This document shows positions 29,338-38,514 of a stretch of 64,000 bases of DNA, piece after piece (the stretch's first letter is position 1; each line of letters opens with the position of its first letter). Below the pieces are notes generated by a model. The model worked only from the letters and a program-made list of their open reading frames with translations. It had not been told where the DNA came from and made no database searches. This DNA is from an uncultured Flammeovirgaceae bacterium. Its GTDB lineage: Bacteria > Bacteroidota > Bacteroidia > Cytophagales > Cyclobacteriaceae. The position numbers and the translations under genes were made by a program. Where the stretch lies: contig CAKZYJ010000494.1 in the NCBI GenBank assembly GCA_937884755.1, positions 1 to 64,000 of the forward strand, given 5' to 3'.

Positions 29338-31992
29338 TTATACTTTTATACCAATTAAGTTTATATCGTCTCGCTGCTCGGTTGATTGCTGATGGCTTTC
29401 TAAAGCCTCTATAAATTTAGTTTCTTGTTCCTCAATAGGGAACTGATACCATTCTTGAATTAAGTTCTTCAGTCGCCGTGACCCAAAACGCTTTCGTTCG
29501 GAATTTGATTGATCTACAAATCCGTCGGTTGTGAGATACAGTGTATCGCCCGGACTGAGATCTAACTGCTGCTCTAACTCAAATTTTTCTCTCTGAATAC
29601 TTCCTACTGTTTTTCTCACGCCTTTCAACACTTCTAAAGATCCTTGACGTACTGCATACAGAGTATGCTTAGCACCCGCATAATGAAGACGTACTGATTG
29701 ATCTGAGTTAGTATCCAATGCACAAATGCCAATATCCATGCCATCCTGGATACTATTATCGTTATCTCTTAATCGCTTTTTTACCTGCCGATTCAGATAA
29801 TCCAGTATTTCGGCAGGGTCTAAAAGCTTCTTATCACGAATTGCTTCATCCATCATATTATAGGCTATCAGCGAAACCAAAGCCCCTGGTACGCCGTGTC
29901 CGGTACAATCTACTACTGATACAATCCGGCGATTTCCATGTTCCGACATCCAGTAAAAATCTCCAGATACAACATCTTTAGGACGAAATATTACAAAGCT
30001 CTGCGGGAATATTTTTTTACTTTCTCTTTTACTAGGAAGTATAGAGAATTGAATTCGCTTAGCATACTGTAGGCTTTCCTGGGTTTTATAATTCTCAATT
30101 TCTAGTATCTGCTTTTGTTTTTCTAATTCTTCTTGAGTTACCTCTAGCTTCATGACACTTGTCTTAAGCATCTGCTCGCTCGCTTTCAAGTACGCATTTT
30201 GTTCCTGAATCTTTACTTGTTGTTCTTGTAACTTTCTATTATCCTGTCTTTTTTGAACAAAACTGTAGGAAAACACACCAATAATAGCCAAGAACGAGGT
30301 AATGATTCCATACCCGTACTTCCGTAAAGTTGCTTCCTGTTTTAGCCTTTGCTTCTGAAGTTTTCTTTCTGCTTCTAATAAAGCAATGGCTTTTTCTTGT
30401 TTTTCTTGTTCTGATTGATTTTGCTCTAGCTCCAGGGTTTGACGCTCCTGTAAACGCTGTAACTCCAGCAACTCTCGTTTCTGTTTTTCCGCTAGCAATT
30501 CTTGTTGAGCAAATGCTAACTGCTGCTCAGTTCGTTCTTTAGCTAACTGCTGATTTAACAGTTCTGCCTGCTGTAAGGCTTGACTCTTTCTTAGGAGTAT
30601 CAGTTCTTTTTCTTTTAGCTTCAGTGTACTCTCTTGGCGCTCTCGCTCTAGACTTAACTGCTCTTGCTCAATAATTAATGATTTTATATATTCTTCTTTC
30701 GCATCAATTCTCTCTTGTATGGTAAGAAGTTTTTTCCGCTCTGCCTTTCTCTGTGCATTTATCCTCCCTCTAATATCCCGATAGCTCTGCTGGTATATTT
30801 CCGCCTGTTCTTCGTTTTTTTCTTCCTGATAGATTATACTTACCAGTTTGTAACTTTCTACTAACTCATGGTTAGCATTCTTGGTAACGGCTAATTTTAT
30901 TGCTTTGTCAGCCATTTTTAAAGCTTGAGCGTAATTCTGGCTCATATAGGCATTAGAGGCTAAGTAGTTGAGCAAGTTAGCTTGCCCCACTATATCCCCG
31001 GATTGTTTTCTTATATCTAATGCTTCATTATACGCATCTTTGGCTCGTGAGAAAAAACCTAGATTAGTATAGGCTACACCAAGGTTAGTAAGCATAGAAA
31101 CCCGCATATCCGGATTTTCAATAATATCGCCGGGTAGTGCTAACGCTCGCTGAAAATAATCGATAGCAGCCTTCAGATTATTATTTCTTTTTTGTAAGAA
31201 CCCTAAGTTGTTCAGAGTTTGTAGGAGCTTGAGGGTATCTCTTTGTTGCAGGCTAATTTTTTGAACCTGCTCTAAGTATTGAATAGCACCACTAATATTA
31301 TTTACCTGCTTGTTTATGTTTGCTAGGGCTTCGTAGATCGCTATGGTAGAAGATATGTCCCTTTGAGATTGGTACAGCTTCGCTAATTGAAGATACGTGT
31401 CCTCTGCCTCTTCGTATTCTTCCAAAGCAAAGTAGCTCTGGGCTAATTTCTGCAATACGCCAGATACGTTAGGAATCTCTTTGTTTAAACGCCGCTTACC
31501 CGTTAAATATACTTGATAGTACTGAATTGCCTTTTGATAAGCCCGACTATCGTAATAGTGATTCCCTATATCACGCTTTACATCGAGAACATTATCTGGC
31601 TGTTGGGCCTTCTCGAAAGCCATGATTGCCCATAACATATGTCTCAAAGACTCTTCTGGCCTCCGTAGCTTCTTGTTGATAATGGCAATCTCATACAAAA
31701 GCGACGCTTCTTCGCTTACTGACTTCTTCGTTCTTGCTACTTGTAGTTTTTGTTCAGCAACCCCTAGTTCTTTCTTTAGTTGGCTTTGGTTGATTGGTCT
31801 AACTTGGGAGTTAATTACCGTGTCCTGGCTCAACATTGATCGGGATGGGGTTGTAGCAGTTTGGGCCACACTCATTAAACTCATCCACAATAGCAGTACA
31901 ATAACAACGAATACCTTTATCACAAACGATAAGGGGAGCCTATCAATTACTGGTAGTTGTAACTTTGCTATATGGTATCGCCCTCTAATCAT
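29338..31992 (-). CDS. TPR-repeat protein with coiled coil, TM and C-terminal SpoIIE/PP2C phosphatase (SiaA analogue)
   Basis: N-terminal TPRs (AIQYYQVYLTGKRRL, LNNLGFLQKRNNNLKAAIDYFQRAL); C-terminal FRPKDVVSGDFYWMSEHGNRRIVSVVDCTGHGVPGALVSLIAYNMMDEAI...GDTLYLTTDGFVDQ. Confidence 0.92.
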   Translation of the reverse strand: MIRGRYHIAKLQLPVIDRLPLSFVIKVFVVIVLLLWMSLMSVAQTATTPSRSMLSQDTVINSQVRPINQSQLKKELGVAEQKLQVARTKKSVSEEASLLYEIAIINKKLRRPEESLRHMLWAIMAFEKAQQPDNVLDVKRDIGNHYYDSRAYQKAIQYYQVYLTGKRRLNKEIPNVSGVLQKLAQSYFALEEYEEAEDTYLQLAKLYQSQRDISSTIAIYEALANINKQVNNISGAIQYLEQVQKISLQQRDTLKLLQTLNNLGFLQKRNNNLKAAIDYFQRALALPGDIIENPDMRVSMLTNLGVAYTNLGFFSRAKDAYNEALDIRKQSGDIVGQANLLNYLASNAYMSQNYAQALKMADKAIKLAVTKNANHELVESYKLVSIIYQEEKNEEQAEIYQQSYRDIRGRINAQRKAERKKLLTIQERIDAKEEYIKSLIIEQEQLSLERERQESTLKLKEKELILLRKSQALQQAELLNQQLAKERTEQQLAFAQQELLAEKQKRELLELQRLQERQTLELEQNQSEQEKQEKAIALLEAERKLQKQRLKQEATLRKYGYGIITSFLAIIGVFSYSFVQKRQDNRKLQEQQVKIQEQNAYLKASEQMLKTSVMKLEVTQEELEKQKQILEIENYKTQESLQYAKRIQFSILPSKRESKKIFPQSFVIFRPKDVVSGDFYWMSEHGNRRIVSVVDCTGHGVPGALVSLIAYNMMDEAIRDKKLLDPAEILDYLNRQVKKRLRDNDNSIQDGMDIGICALDTNSDQSVRLHYAGAKHTLYAVRQGSLEVLKGVRKTVGSIQREKFELEQQLDLSPGDTLYLTTDGFVDQSNSERKRFGSRRLKNLIQEWYQFPIEEQETKFIEALESHQQSTEQRDDINLIGIKV

Positions 31993-33981
31993 CTAAAATC
32001 TCAGATTCAGTCCTAGCCAATACATACCACGCGTTTGATCCCCAAAAGCGTATTCTAAATTTCGGTTGTCTAGCAGGTTCTGACTGCTAAAAAATACTGA
32101 GTGGTCCTCCCATATTTGATAAGATAACTTGCCACTCAAATTAAACTTAGAGGGGATCTGAAAGAAATGTGGCCTTTCGGTGTACTCATGCTGAGTATAG
32201 TAATAAAGTGATGCAAAAGCCTGTAGCTTCCCAAAAAAGGCTGTATATCTTCCAGTAATACCGCCAAACAGACTTGGTAAGGTACCAGGCCACTCAAAAC
32301 CATTATCAGATTCAGATAAAATCTTGGTTACGAATCCTGATAAAAGTAATCTACTAACCTGCCAGTCGATTTTTCCTGATATACCGGAACGGGCATAATA
32401 AGAAGTATTTATCCATTGTGTGCTATCTATCTCATTAGAAGGTTGATAATTAAAGTAGGTTATTTCTGTATTAACGTTTTTCGTAATTTGATAACGATAT
32501 TTTGCTTCGTAGGAAATCATTGCTTGAGGTTGTACAGATGCTTGAGGGTCAACAGTAGAAAGGTAATCGGGGTGACCAGGAGCATGTTCACCTAACGAAA
32601 TCGCAGCACTAATTTGATGTGAAGGATATAATTTGAGCAGAGCACTTAATTGATGGTTAATTAGCAGTTGTTTAGCCTCAGGATAATAATCACCCCGGTT
32701 AGCCATAATAACATTAAACCGATTCTGAAACAGATAAAATTGCTGAGACAGATTGATACTGTACCGTTGTCCTAATAATGAAGAGTACTGTAATTGGCTG
32801 TCTCTATCAAGAGAAACACTATCAGCCTCATTCTCCTTGTACTGATAGTTTAACGCTTCCGTTCCTAAACCGAATCTATAGCTTTTCCAATCACGAGCGT
32901 ATTCTATTCTTCCAAAGTATCGTGCTGCGTTTTCCCACAAGCGGTTGTCATACTCACCGTAACTAAAGGATTCCCGCTGATAAGAAGCGTATACAGTAAT
33001 TGGTTTCCAAGACGTTCGCAGAGACGCCCAATTAGAGTTAGATAGCCTATTGGTTAAAGCTATCTGCTGAATCCTTTGGTGTAGTGCCTGAGATTCTGAA
33101 TTTTGCATTCCTCCTTCTAACTGAATCCCAATCTCATTATTCCATTGGTAATTAGCGTTTATGTAGGCACCCGAATTTCGTAAAGCACCTTTAGCTATAG
33201 GATTGGTATTCTTTGCATCGATTTGATAAAAAAGTAAAGAATCACTGGGCACATAACGACGTTGACTGAAGATGTAATATTCATCCTGAAATCGAGAAAG
33301 TTGATTATAAAAACCAGACACTTTAGCTCGAAAACGTCCTCCCTGATTGAAGCTAATACTGCCTTGATAAGCTTGATTATCTCGTAACCCAACCCGGCCA
33401 TTTGCTTGCGTTCGCAGCCCTATTCCATTATCAGATTTAGTAACAATATTGATAATACCGTCCGTTGCTTCCGGACCATACCAGGCTCCTTGAGAAAAAC
33501 GTATAACTTCAATACGTTTGATATCCTGCAGCGCTATTGGGAGCGCTTCCCACCATACAGTTTGCTCTAAAAAGTTATAGTACGGAACCTCATTGATCAT
33601 GAGTAAGATTGCATTCCGATTATCTAGCGTCTCATTCGGACGCGATGTCCCCCGTAGATGCAGCGTGTAATTTCCGTTCGTACTTTGACGAACAAAAACA
33701 TCAGGCGATAAGCGTAAAGCCTCTAATAAGGTAGTGGCACCTGATATTTTTATTTCTTCGTGAGTAATAAGTGTATTACTTATTGCAGCCTCATCTACAC
33801 CTTGATTGCTCTTAGTAAGGCTATAAATTATCTGATTTTCTTCCTGCTCAGACTGTAATTCCATTCCCAGAATATCATCGGCTACCGTCAGGGTATAAGA
33901 AGTCGAGTCTGACGTCTGGGCAGTGGTTTTCAGTACAATGAAAACGAAGGCTAATACTGTTAATACTCCTTTAATCTTCAT
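31993..33981 (-). CDS. TonB-dependent receptor
   Basis: Signal peptide; plug motif SNTLITHEEIKISGATTLLEALRLSPDVFVRQ...IKRIEVIRFSQGAWYGPEATDGIINIVTK; beta-barrel with C-terminal aromatic (NLRF). Confidence 0.9.
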   Translation of the reverse strand: MKIKGVLTVLAFVFIVLKTTAQTSDSTSYTLTVADDILGMELQSEQEENQIIYSLTKSNQGVDEAAISNTLITHEEIKISGATTLLEALRLSPDVFVRQSTNGNYTLHLRGTSRPNETLDNRNAILLMINEVPYYNFLEQTVWWEALPIALQDIKRIEVIRFSQGAWYGPEATDGIINIVTKSDNGIGLRTQANGRVGLRDNQAYQGSISFNQGGRFRAKVSGFYNQLSRFQDEYYIFSQRRYVPSDSLLFYQIDAKNTNPIAKGALRNSGAYINANYQWNNEIGIQLEGGMQNSESQALHQRIQQIALTNRLSNSNWASLRTSWKPITVYASYQRESFSYGEYDNRLWENAARYFGRIEYARDWKSYRFGLGTEALNYQYKENEADSVSLDRDSQLQYSSLLGQRYSINLSQQFYLFQNRFNVIMANRGDYYPEAKQLLINHQLSALLKLYPSHQISAAISLGEHAPGHPDYLSTVDPQASVQPQAMISYEAKYRYQITKNVNTEITYFNYQPSNEIDSTQWINTSYYARSGISGKIDWQVSRLLLSGFVTKILSESDNGFEWPGTLPSLFGGITGRYTAFFGKLQAFASLYYYTQHEYTERPHFFQIPSKFNLSGKLSYQIWEDHSVFFSSQNLLDNRNLEYAFGDQTRGMYWLGLNLRF

Positions 33982-34152
33982 GGATGATAGTTGCTTCGCC
34001 CTACAATGCGGAGTAGTTCAATACAGCAGGTAATTTTGTGGTATAACACTTTAGTATATAGGATGCAAATTAAGGCGCAGCTAGACAACTACCATCGAAG
34101 AATACTTTATCATAGCACTAGCGTATGTTATTTAGCTATTTTAAACCTATAC

Positions 34153-36621
34153 TTAATCCGGCTGGATATTGATCCAGTCTATCCGAAGCAGTTCTTCGTC
34201 TCCTGTACCCCCAGTGAATTCTAGTTGGATGTCGTGATATCCAGATGAAAGTGACGTAAGAGTTACTGACACGGTTTGCCAGTTATCCCATCCACCCGTA
34301 GGCGGTACCGTTACCATTCTTATAAAAGCACCTCCATCTTTTATCACAATAAACTTGTTATCTGCATTGTTGTTCGATACTCTAAACTGGAACTCGTAAT
34401 CGCCGCTGCTTGATACATTCACTTCATAATTCACTGTATTGCCCTCATTTATAGAACCAAGATAGTAGTCCCCCGATGCTGTTGGCGAGTAAACCCGCTC
34501 TACTCCGTCACTTTGACTGTAGCTTTCTACCTCGAGAGTACCCGATGCCTCCTGAACGGGGACATTATCTGTTGTCACAGAGATAGCATTCGAGTATGCT
34601 GAAGGGCTTCCTTCCACCACAGCACGCACTCGATAATAATAAGTTGTAGACGGCTGTAAGCTAGCAATCATTGAATAAGTTGCTTCTACCGACACATTTT
34701 CGTAGCCAGGTACGATGGTAGTAAATCCAGCATCCGTTGCTACGTCTAACAAATAGTGAGAGGCATCTTCAACCAGACTCCAGCTTGCATAGATATCATA
34801 TGCATTGTTAGTTATTGGCTGTTGTGCCACCGGAGTACCTATTGTACTTGTTTGTACCGATATGATTGCTGAATAGTCAGAGGCAGTATTAGTATTATGA
34901 GCCCTAACCCGGCTATAGTAAACAGTATTCTCATTTAAACCTTCGACTAATAGGGATGTACCGTTCGTTACAGCTTCCTCGTAACCGCTAACTATACTGA
35001 GGAATTGATTATCCGTAGCTATATCAACAGTATAGTAGGTAGCGTCCGATGTCACATCCCAAGAAATAATAAACTCTGTGTAGGTGACATTAGAGGCAGT
35101 AATGTTAGTGGGAATATCTAAGGCAGTAGGTGATTTCGCTAATTGCTGATTAGCAATATTTGAGTATGACGAATAGTTAGTACCTTCTTTAGCTCGCACA
35201 CGATAGTAATACATTATATCTGCTTTCATATCCTGTACGTTATACAATGTATCTGTAATATCCTGTATAGTCTTGGTAATAGTTGAGAAATTAGGGTCAG
35301 TGCTTACTTCCAGCAAATAATTTTCGGCTTCTTCTACTGAAGACCATGATGCTGTAAACGAAGTACTACTTATATCTGAGGCTGCATGCAATACGGGAGC
35401 AGATAATAAAGTAGTAGTTACTTGAATAGTATTTGATGGATTAGAATCTGAATTCAGACCTGAGGTGGTTAAACGATAATAGTAGGTGGTATTTTGTTGA
35501 AGTCCGGTTACTTCTACTGACGTATCGTTTAGCATAAGCCCTTCATATCCACTCACAAACTGAGTAAAATACTCATCTGCTGCTACATCGAGTCTGTAGC
35601 TTTCTGCGGAAGGTACTGTCTGCCAGTTGGCTTGAAAACTGTTGCGCTGGATATTACTACCTGCTAATGCTACCGGCACATCCAAAGGCTGGGTAGTAAC
35701 AGTACCTTTATCTGAGTATTCGGAAAATGATTTTTCGTTATTTGCACGTACCCGGAAGTAATAAGTAGTATTAGCATTTAGGTTATCTAACAGAAACTGT
35801 GTACCACTGACAATTTCGTTCTGCACTAAAAAGGACTGAGCTTCTAAAAATAAAGGGTCAGTAGTAACTTCTATGGTGTAATCTACCGCACCTGTTACTG
35901 GTTGCCAACTGAAAGCAAACTCATTTTGTGTTACATTTCGTGTTTCTTCAATTACTGGTTTAGTTAACTCAGTAGTGATTAAGTGAATAGTATTTGAGAA
36001 ACCGGATGTGATATCTTCATTCCTTGCCAGAACTCGGTAGAAATAGTCCTGATCTACTTTTAAATCGTCTTTTATTATAACTGAAGTGTCTTTAGTAACA
36101 ATACGTTGAACGGAAGATGAATTAGTAAACTCAATATCAGAAGCTACCTCAACCTCGTAAATTTCAGCCTCGTCTATTTTCTGCCATTTCGCGGTAAATC
36201 GGGTCGGGCCTATCTCTGAAGCACTTAATGCCAAAGGGGTGGGCATACCTAGGGTATTCACTGCTACAATATCCGAAAATCTAGTTTGCTCACCAGTGCT
36301 AAGTTGAGCGATTAGACGATAATAATAAGTGTGGGCTACTTCTAAATTTTGTACTACTAGAAAAGTATCTTCAACCTCTACTGGAGTTTCATTAATTAGA
36401 AATTCTTCGTCAAACGACCCATCCATGGCTACTTCAACAATATAGCTTTTTGCTCCCAACAATGGTTTCCATGTAGCAGTAAAGCCAGTAGTCGTAATCT
36501 TTTCCGGCTGAACCGAAATAGGAATTGGATCTATAAACTCCTGAATTTCTGGAGTACAACCTAAGAAAAAGATAAGCTGAACAATAATGACAAATAGTAT
36601 TGATTTATAAATTCTATTCAT
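34153..36621 (-). CDS. Secreted lipoprotein with about seven fibronectin type III repeats and a C-terminal CBM6-like domain
   Basis: Lipobox-like LGCTPE; recurring F-x-A-x-W...A-x-x-Y-x-x-E/D-V-A-x-D-x-x-F...YYYRV units; C-terminal LEVESYSQSDGVERVY...DYYLGSINEGNTVNYEVNVSSSGDYEFQFRVS...DIQLEFTGG...LRIDWINI. Confidence 0.82.
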   Translation of the reverse strand: MNRIYKSILFVIIVQLIFFLGCTPEIQEFIDPIPISVQPEKITTTGFTATWKPLLGAKSYIVEVAMDGSFDEEFLINETPVEVEDTFLVVQNLEVAHTYYYRLIAQLSTGEQTRFSDIVAVNTLGMPTPLALSASEIGPTRFTAKWQKIDEAEIYEVEVASDIEFTNSSSVQRIVTKDTSVIIKDDLKVDQDYFYRVLARNEDITSGFSNTIHLITTELTKPVIEETRNVTQNEFAFSWQPVTGAVDYTIEVTTDPLFLEAQSFLVQNEIVSGTQFLLDNLNANTTYYFRVRANNEKSFSEYSDKGTVTTQPLDVPVALAGSNIQRNSFQANWQTVPSAESYRLDVAADEYFTQFVSGYEGLMLNDTSVEVTGLQQNTTYYYRLTTSGLNSDSNPSNTIQVTTTLLSAPVLHAASDISSTSFTASWSSVEEAENYLLEVSTDPNFSTITKTIQDITDTLYNVQDMKADIMYYYRVRAKEGTNYSSYSNIANQQLAKSPTALDIPTNITASNVTYTEFIISWDVTSDATYYTVDIATDNQFLSIVSGYEEAVTNGTSLLVEGLNENTVYYSRVRAHNTNTASDYSAIISVQTSTIGTPVAQQPITNNAYDIYASWSLVEDASHYLLDVATDAGFTTIVPGYENVSVEATYSMIASLQPSTTYYYRVRAVVEGSPSAYSNAISVTTDNVPVQEASGTLEVESYSQSDGVERVYSPTASGDYYLGSINEGNTVNYEVNVSSSGDYEFQFRVSNNNADNKFIVIKDGGAFIRMVTVPPTGGWDNWQTVSVTLTSLSSGYHDIQLEFTGGTGDEELLRIDWINIQPD

Positions 36622-37087
36622 ATGAATATAATTTTATCGCTACTAATATAATTATTATTATATTAATATTTAATTTATTCTATAACATGAAGCCTATATC
36701 TCGGTTTTACTTGACGTGACTAAATCAATGTTTTTGTCATTTTATAGCCTATCATCACACGATTATATCTATGCTTATTCTTATATTTTTACTCACAATC
36801 CTATAAATTCTACCAAATCTCATTTAACGTCGTAGATAATACATTGTAAGATTATTGCCATTTTGGCAATAAGGTTATTTTTGTATTAATCACAAGTAGA
36901 GAATTATTGCAATAAGATATTCAAGCAAATAACATTCTTATATTACATAATTCAGCAATTATTATGTTTATTGATATATTTGTATAATGAATAGTTTTAA
37001 ATCCGTTTACACAACCTACAAGTCAAATAGTATATTTGATTTAATATATATTGAAATATTATGACTCGTTGTTAACTGAGGAAATAT

Positions 37088-38242
37088 ATGGTTCCGAATG
37101 AATTCTCTTCTGAGAAAAAAACGACTAACGAACCCGATTACGCTATCGTAAAGGAGATACTCGGCGCATGTACTGATATAGTACTTATATTTGATGACAA
37201 CTTAAACGTTTGTTTTGTAAATAAATATGCACTAGATCTACTTAATTACGGTGAAGACGATTTATTAGGACAACATATCACTCAGATATTCCCTAAGCGG
37301 CAGCATCAGATGCTTGAATCAATCATTGAAAGTGTAGAAGACGGGCTGAAAGTGCAGGATCGCCGATCATATCTGAATGTAAGAGGAAAAAAAAATATCT
37401 CAGTAACTCTTTCTTTTTCAATGACATGTCGAGAACATTCTTTCAAGTATGTTCTAATTGCCAAAGACCAAAGACAGTACACTAAAGCTACAGACGCACT
37501 AAAACAGAAAAACGAAGAACTCAAAACGTTAATCTACCGTGCTTCACATGATTTAAAGGGTCCTCTAGCCTCGGTTAAAGGACTTTTTAACTTACTAAAA
37601 GATGAACCCGACGATACCGAAACACTGAAATACTATCTGGGACTAATTGAAAAAAGTGTTGATAAGTTAGAAGATACTTTGTCGGGATTACTCGAGGTAG
37701 GTCTTTCTTCCAAGAAAAACTTAGAGTACTCTCCGGTGAATGTCCGTACTTGCCTCGAGGAAATTATTGAGCGTTTTGAGAATTACCCAGGTCGCGAAGA
37801 TGTCATTATTCACCTTACAGCCAACACTGATCTGCTTATTCACACCGAAAAGAAGATATTTCAATCTATATTTCAGAATCTTATTGAAAATAGCATCAAG
37901 TATCGTAAGCCCAATCAAAACGATGCCGTGACAAAGATATCGGCCCGAAGGTTCCAATACGGAATTAAAATTAAGGTAAAAGATAACGGGCTAGGCATGG
38001 ATCGGAACTTGCAAAAGCGAGCCTTTGATATGTTTTACCGGGGTCACGAACATTCTGAAGGAAGCGGGCTTGGATTATTCATTGTAAAGAACAATGCAGA
38101 AAAGCTCGGTGGTGAGATCAGCCTTAAAACTAGTCTGAACATGGGAACTGAAATTTGGGTATACATACCAGACAAAGAGCAAATGCAAATGGTCAATGAT
38201 AAATCGGTAATATCAGAAGAGAGCACCGAGATGCTGATCTGA
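37088..38242 (+). CDS. PAS-domain sensor histidine kinase
   Basis: PAS-like DDNLNVCFVNKYALDLLNYGEDDLLGQHI; H-box IYRASHDLKGPLASVKGL; N-box IFQNLIENSIKYR; G-boxes VKDNGLGMD, GSGLGLFIVKNNAEKLGGEI. Confidence 0.92.
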   Translation: MVPNEFSSEKKTTNEPDYAIVKEILGACTDIVLIFDDNLNVCFVNKYALDLLNYGEDDLLGQHITQIFPKRQHQMLESIIESVEDGLKVQDRRSYLNVRGKKNISVTLSFSMTCREHSFKYVLIAKDQRQYTKATDALKQKNEELKTLIYRASHDLKGPLASVKGLFNLLKDEPDDTETLKYYLGLIEKSVDKLEDTLSGLLEVGLSSKKNLEYSPVNVRTCLEEIIERFENYPGREDVIIHLTANTDLLIHTEKKIFQSIFQNLIENSIKYRKPNQNDAVTKISARRFQYGIKIKVKDNGLGMDRNLQKRAFDMFYRGHEHSEGSGLGLFIVKNNAEKLGGEISLKTSLNMGTEIWVYIPDKEQMQMVNDKSVISEESTEMLI

Positions 38243-38514
38243 AGCCAATACTCAGGCCACTGTGGTACGGTATCACCCTTCTCAAGTGCCCCCCACGATG
38301 GCTTAAATCAGACGAAAACCGACTTCAAAATCCCTCATTAGCCTACTCGGCCCGGCCTGAATGTCAACACGCCCTAGTCTATTCAGAAATCAATCAGAAA
38401 ATTTCTACCGAGGAAGGGGAATCTGGCACACACTCGACCTTGTGTATAGCATAGACTTAACACGATTCTCGCAGATCAATACTGTTTTCCAAAATCGTAA
38501 TTGGTAACTTACCA

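Noticed and set aside
29718-31996. Plus-strand ORFs opposite the TPR-SpoIIE phosphatase gene
   Set aside because: Antisense to a long, well-supported coding sequence; no homology-like motifs.
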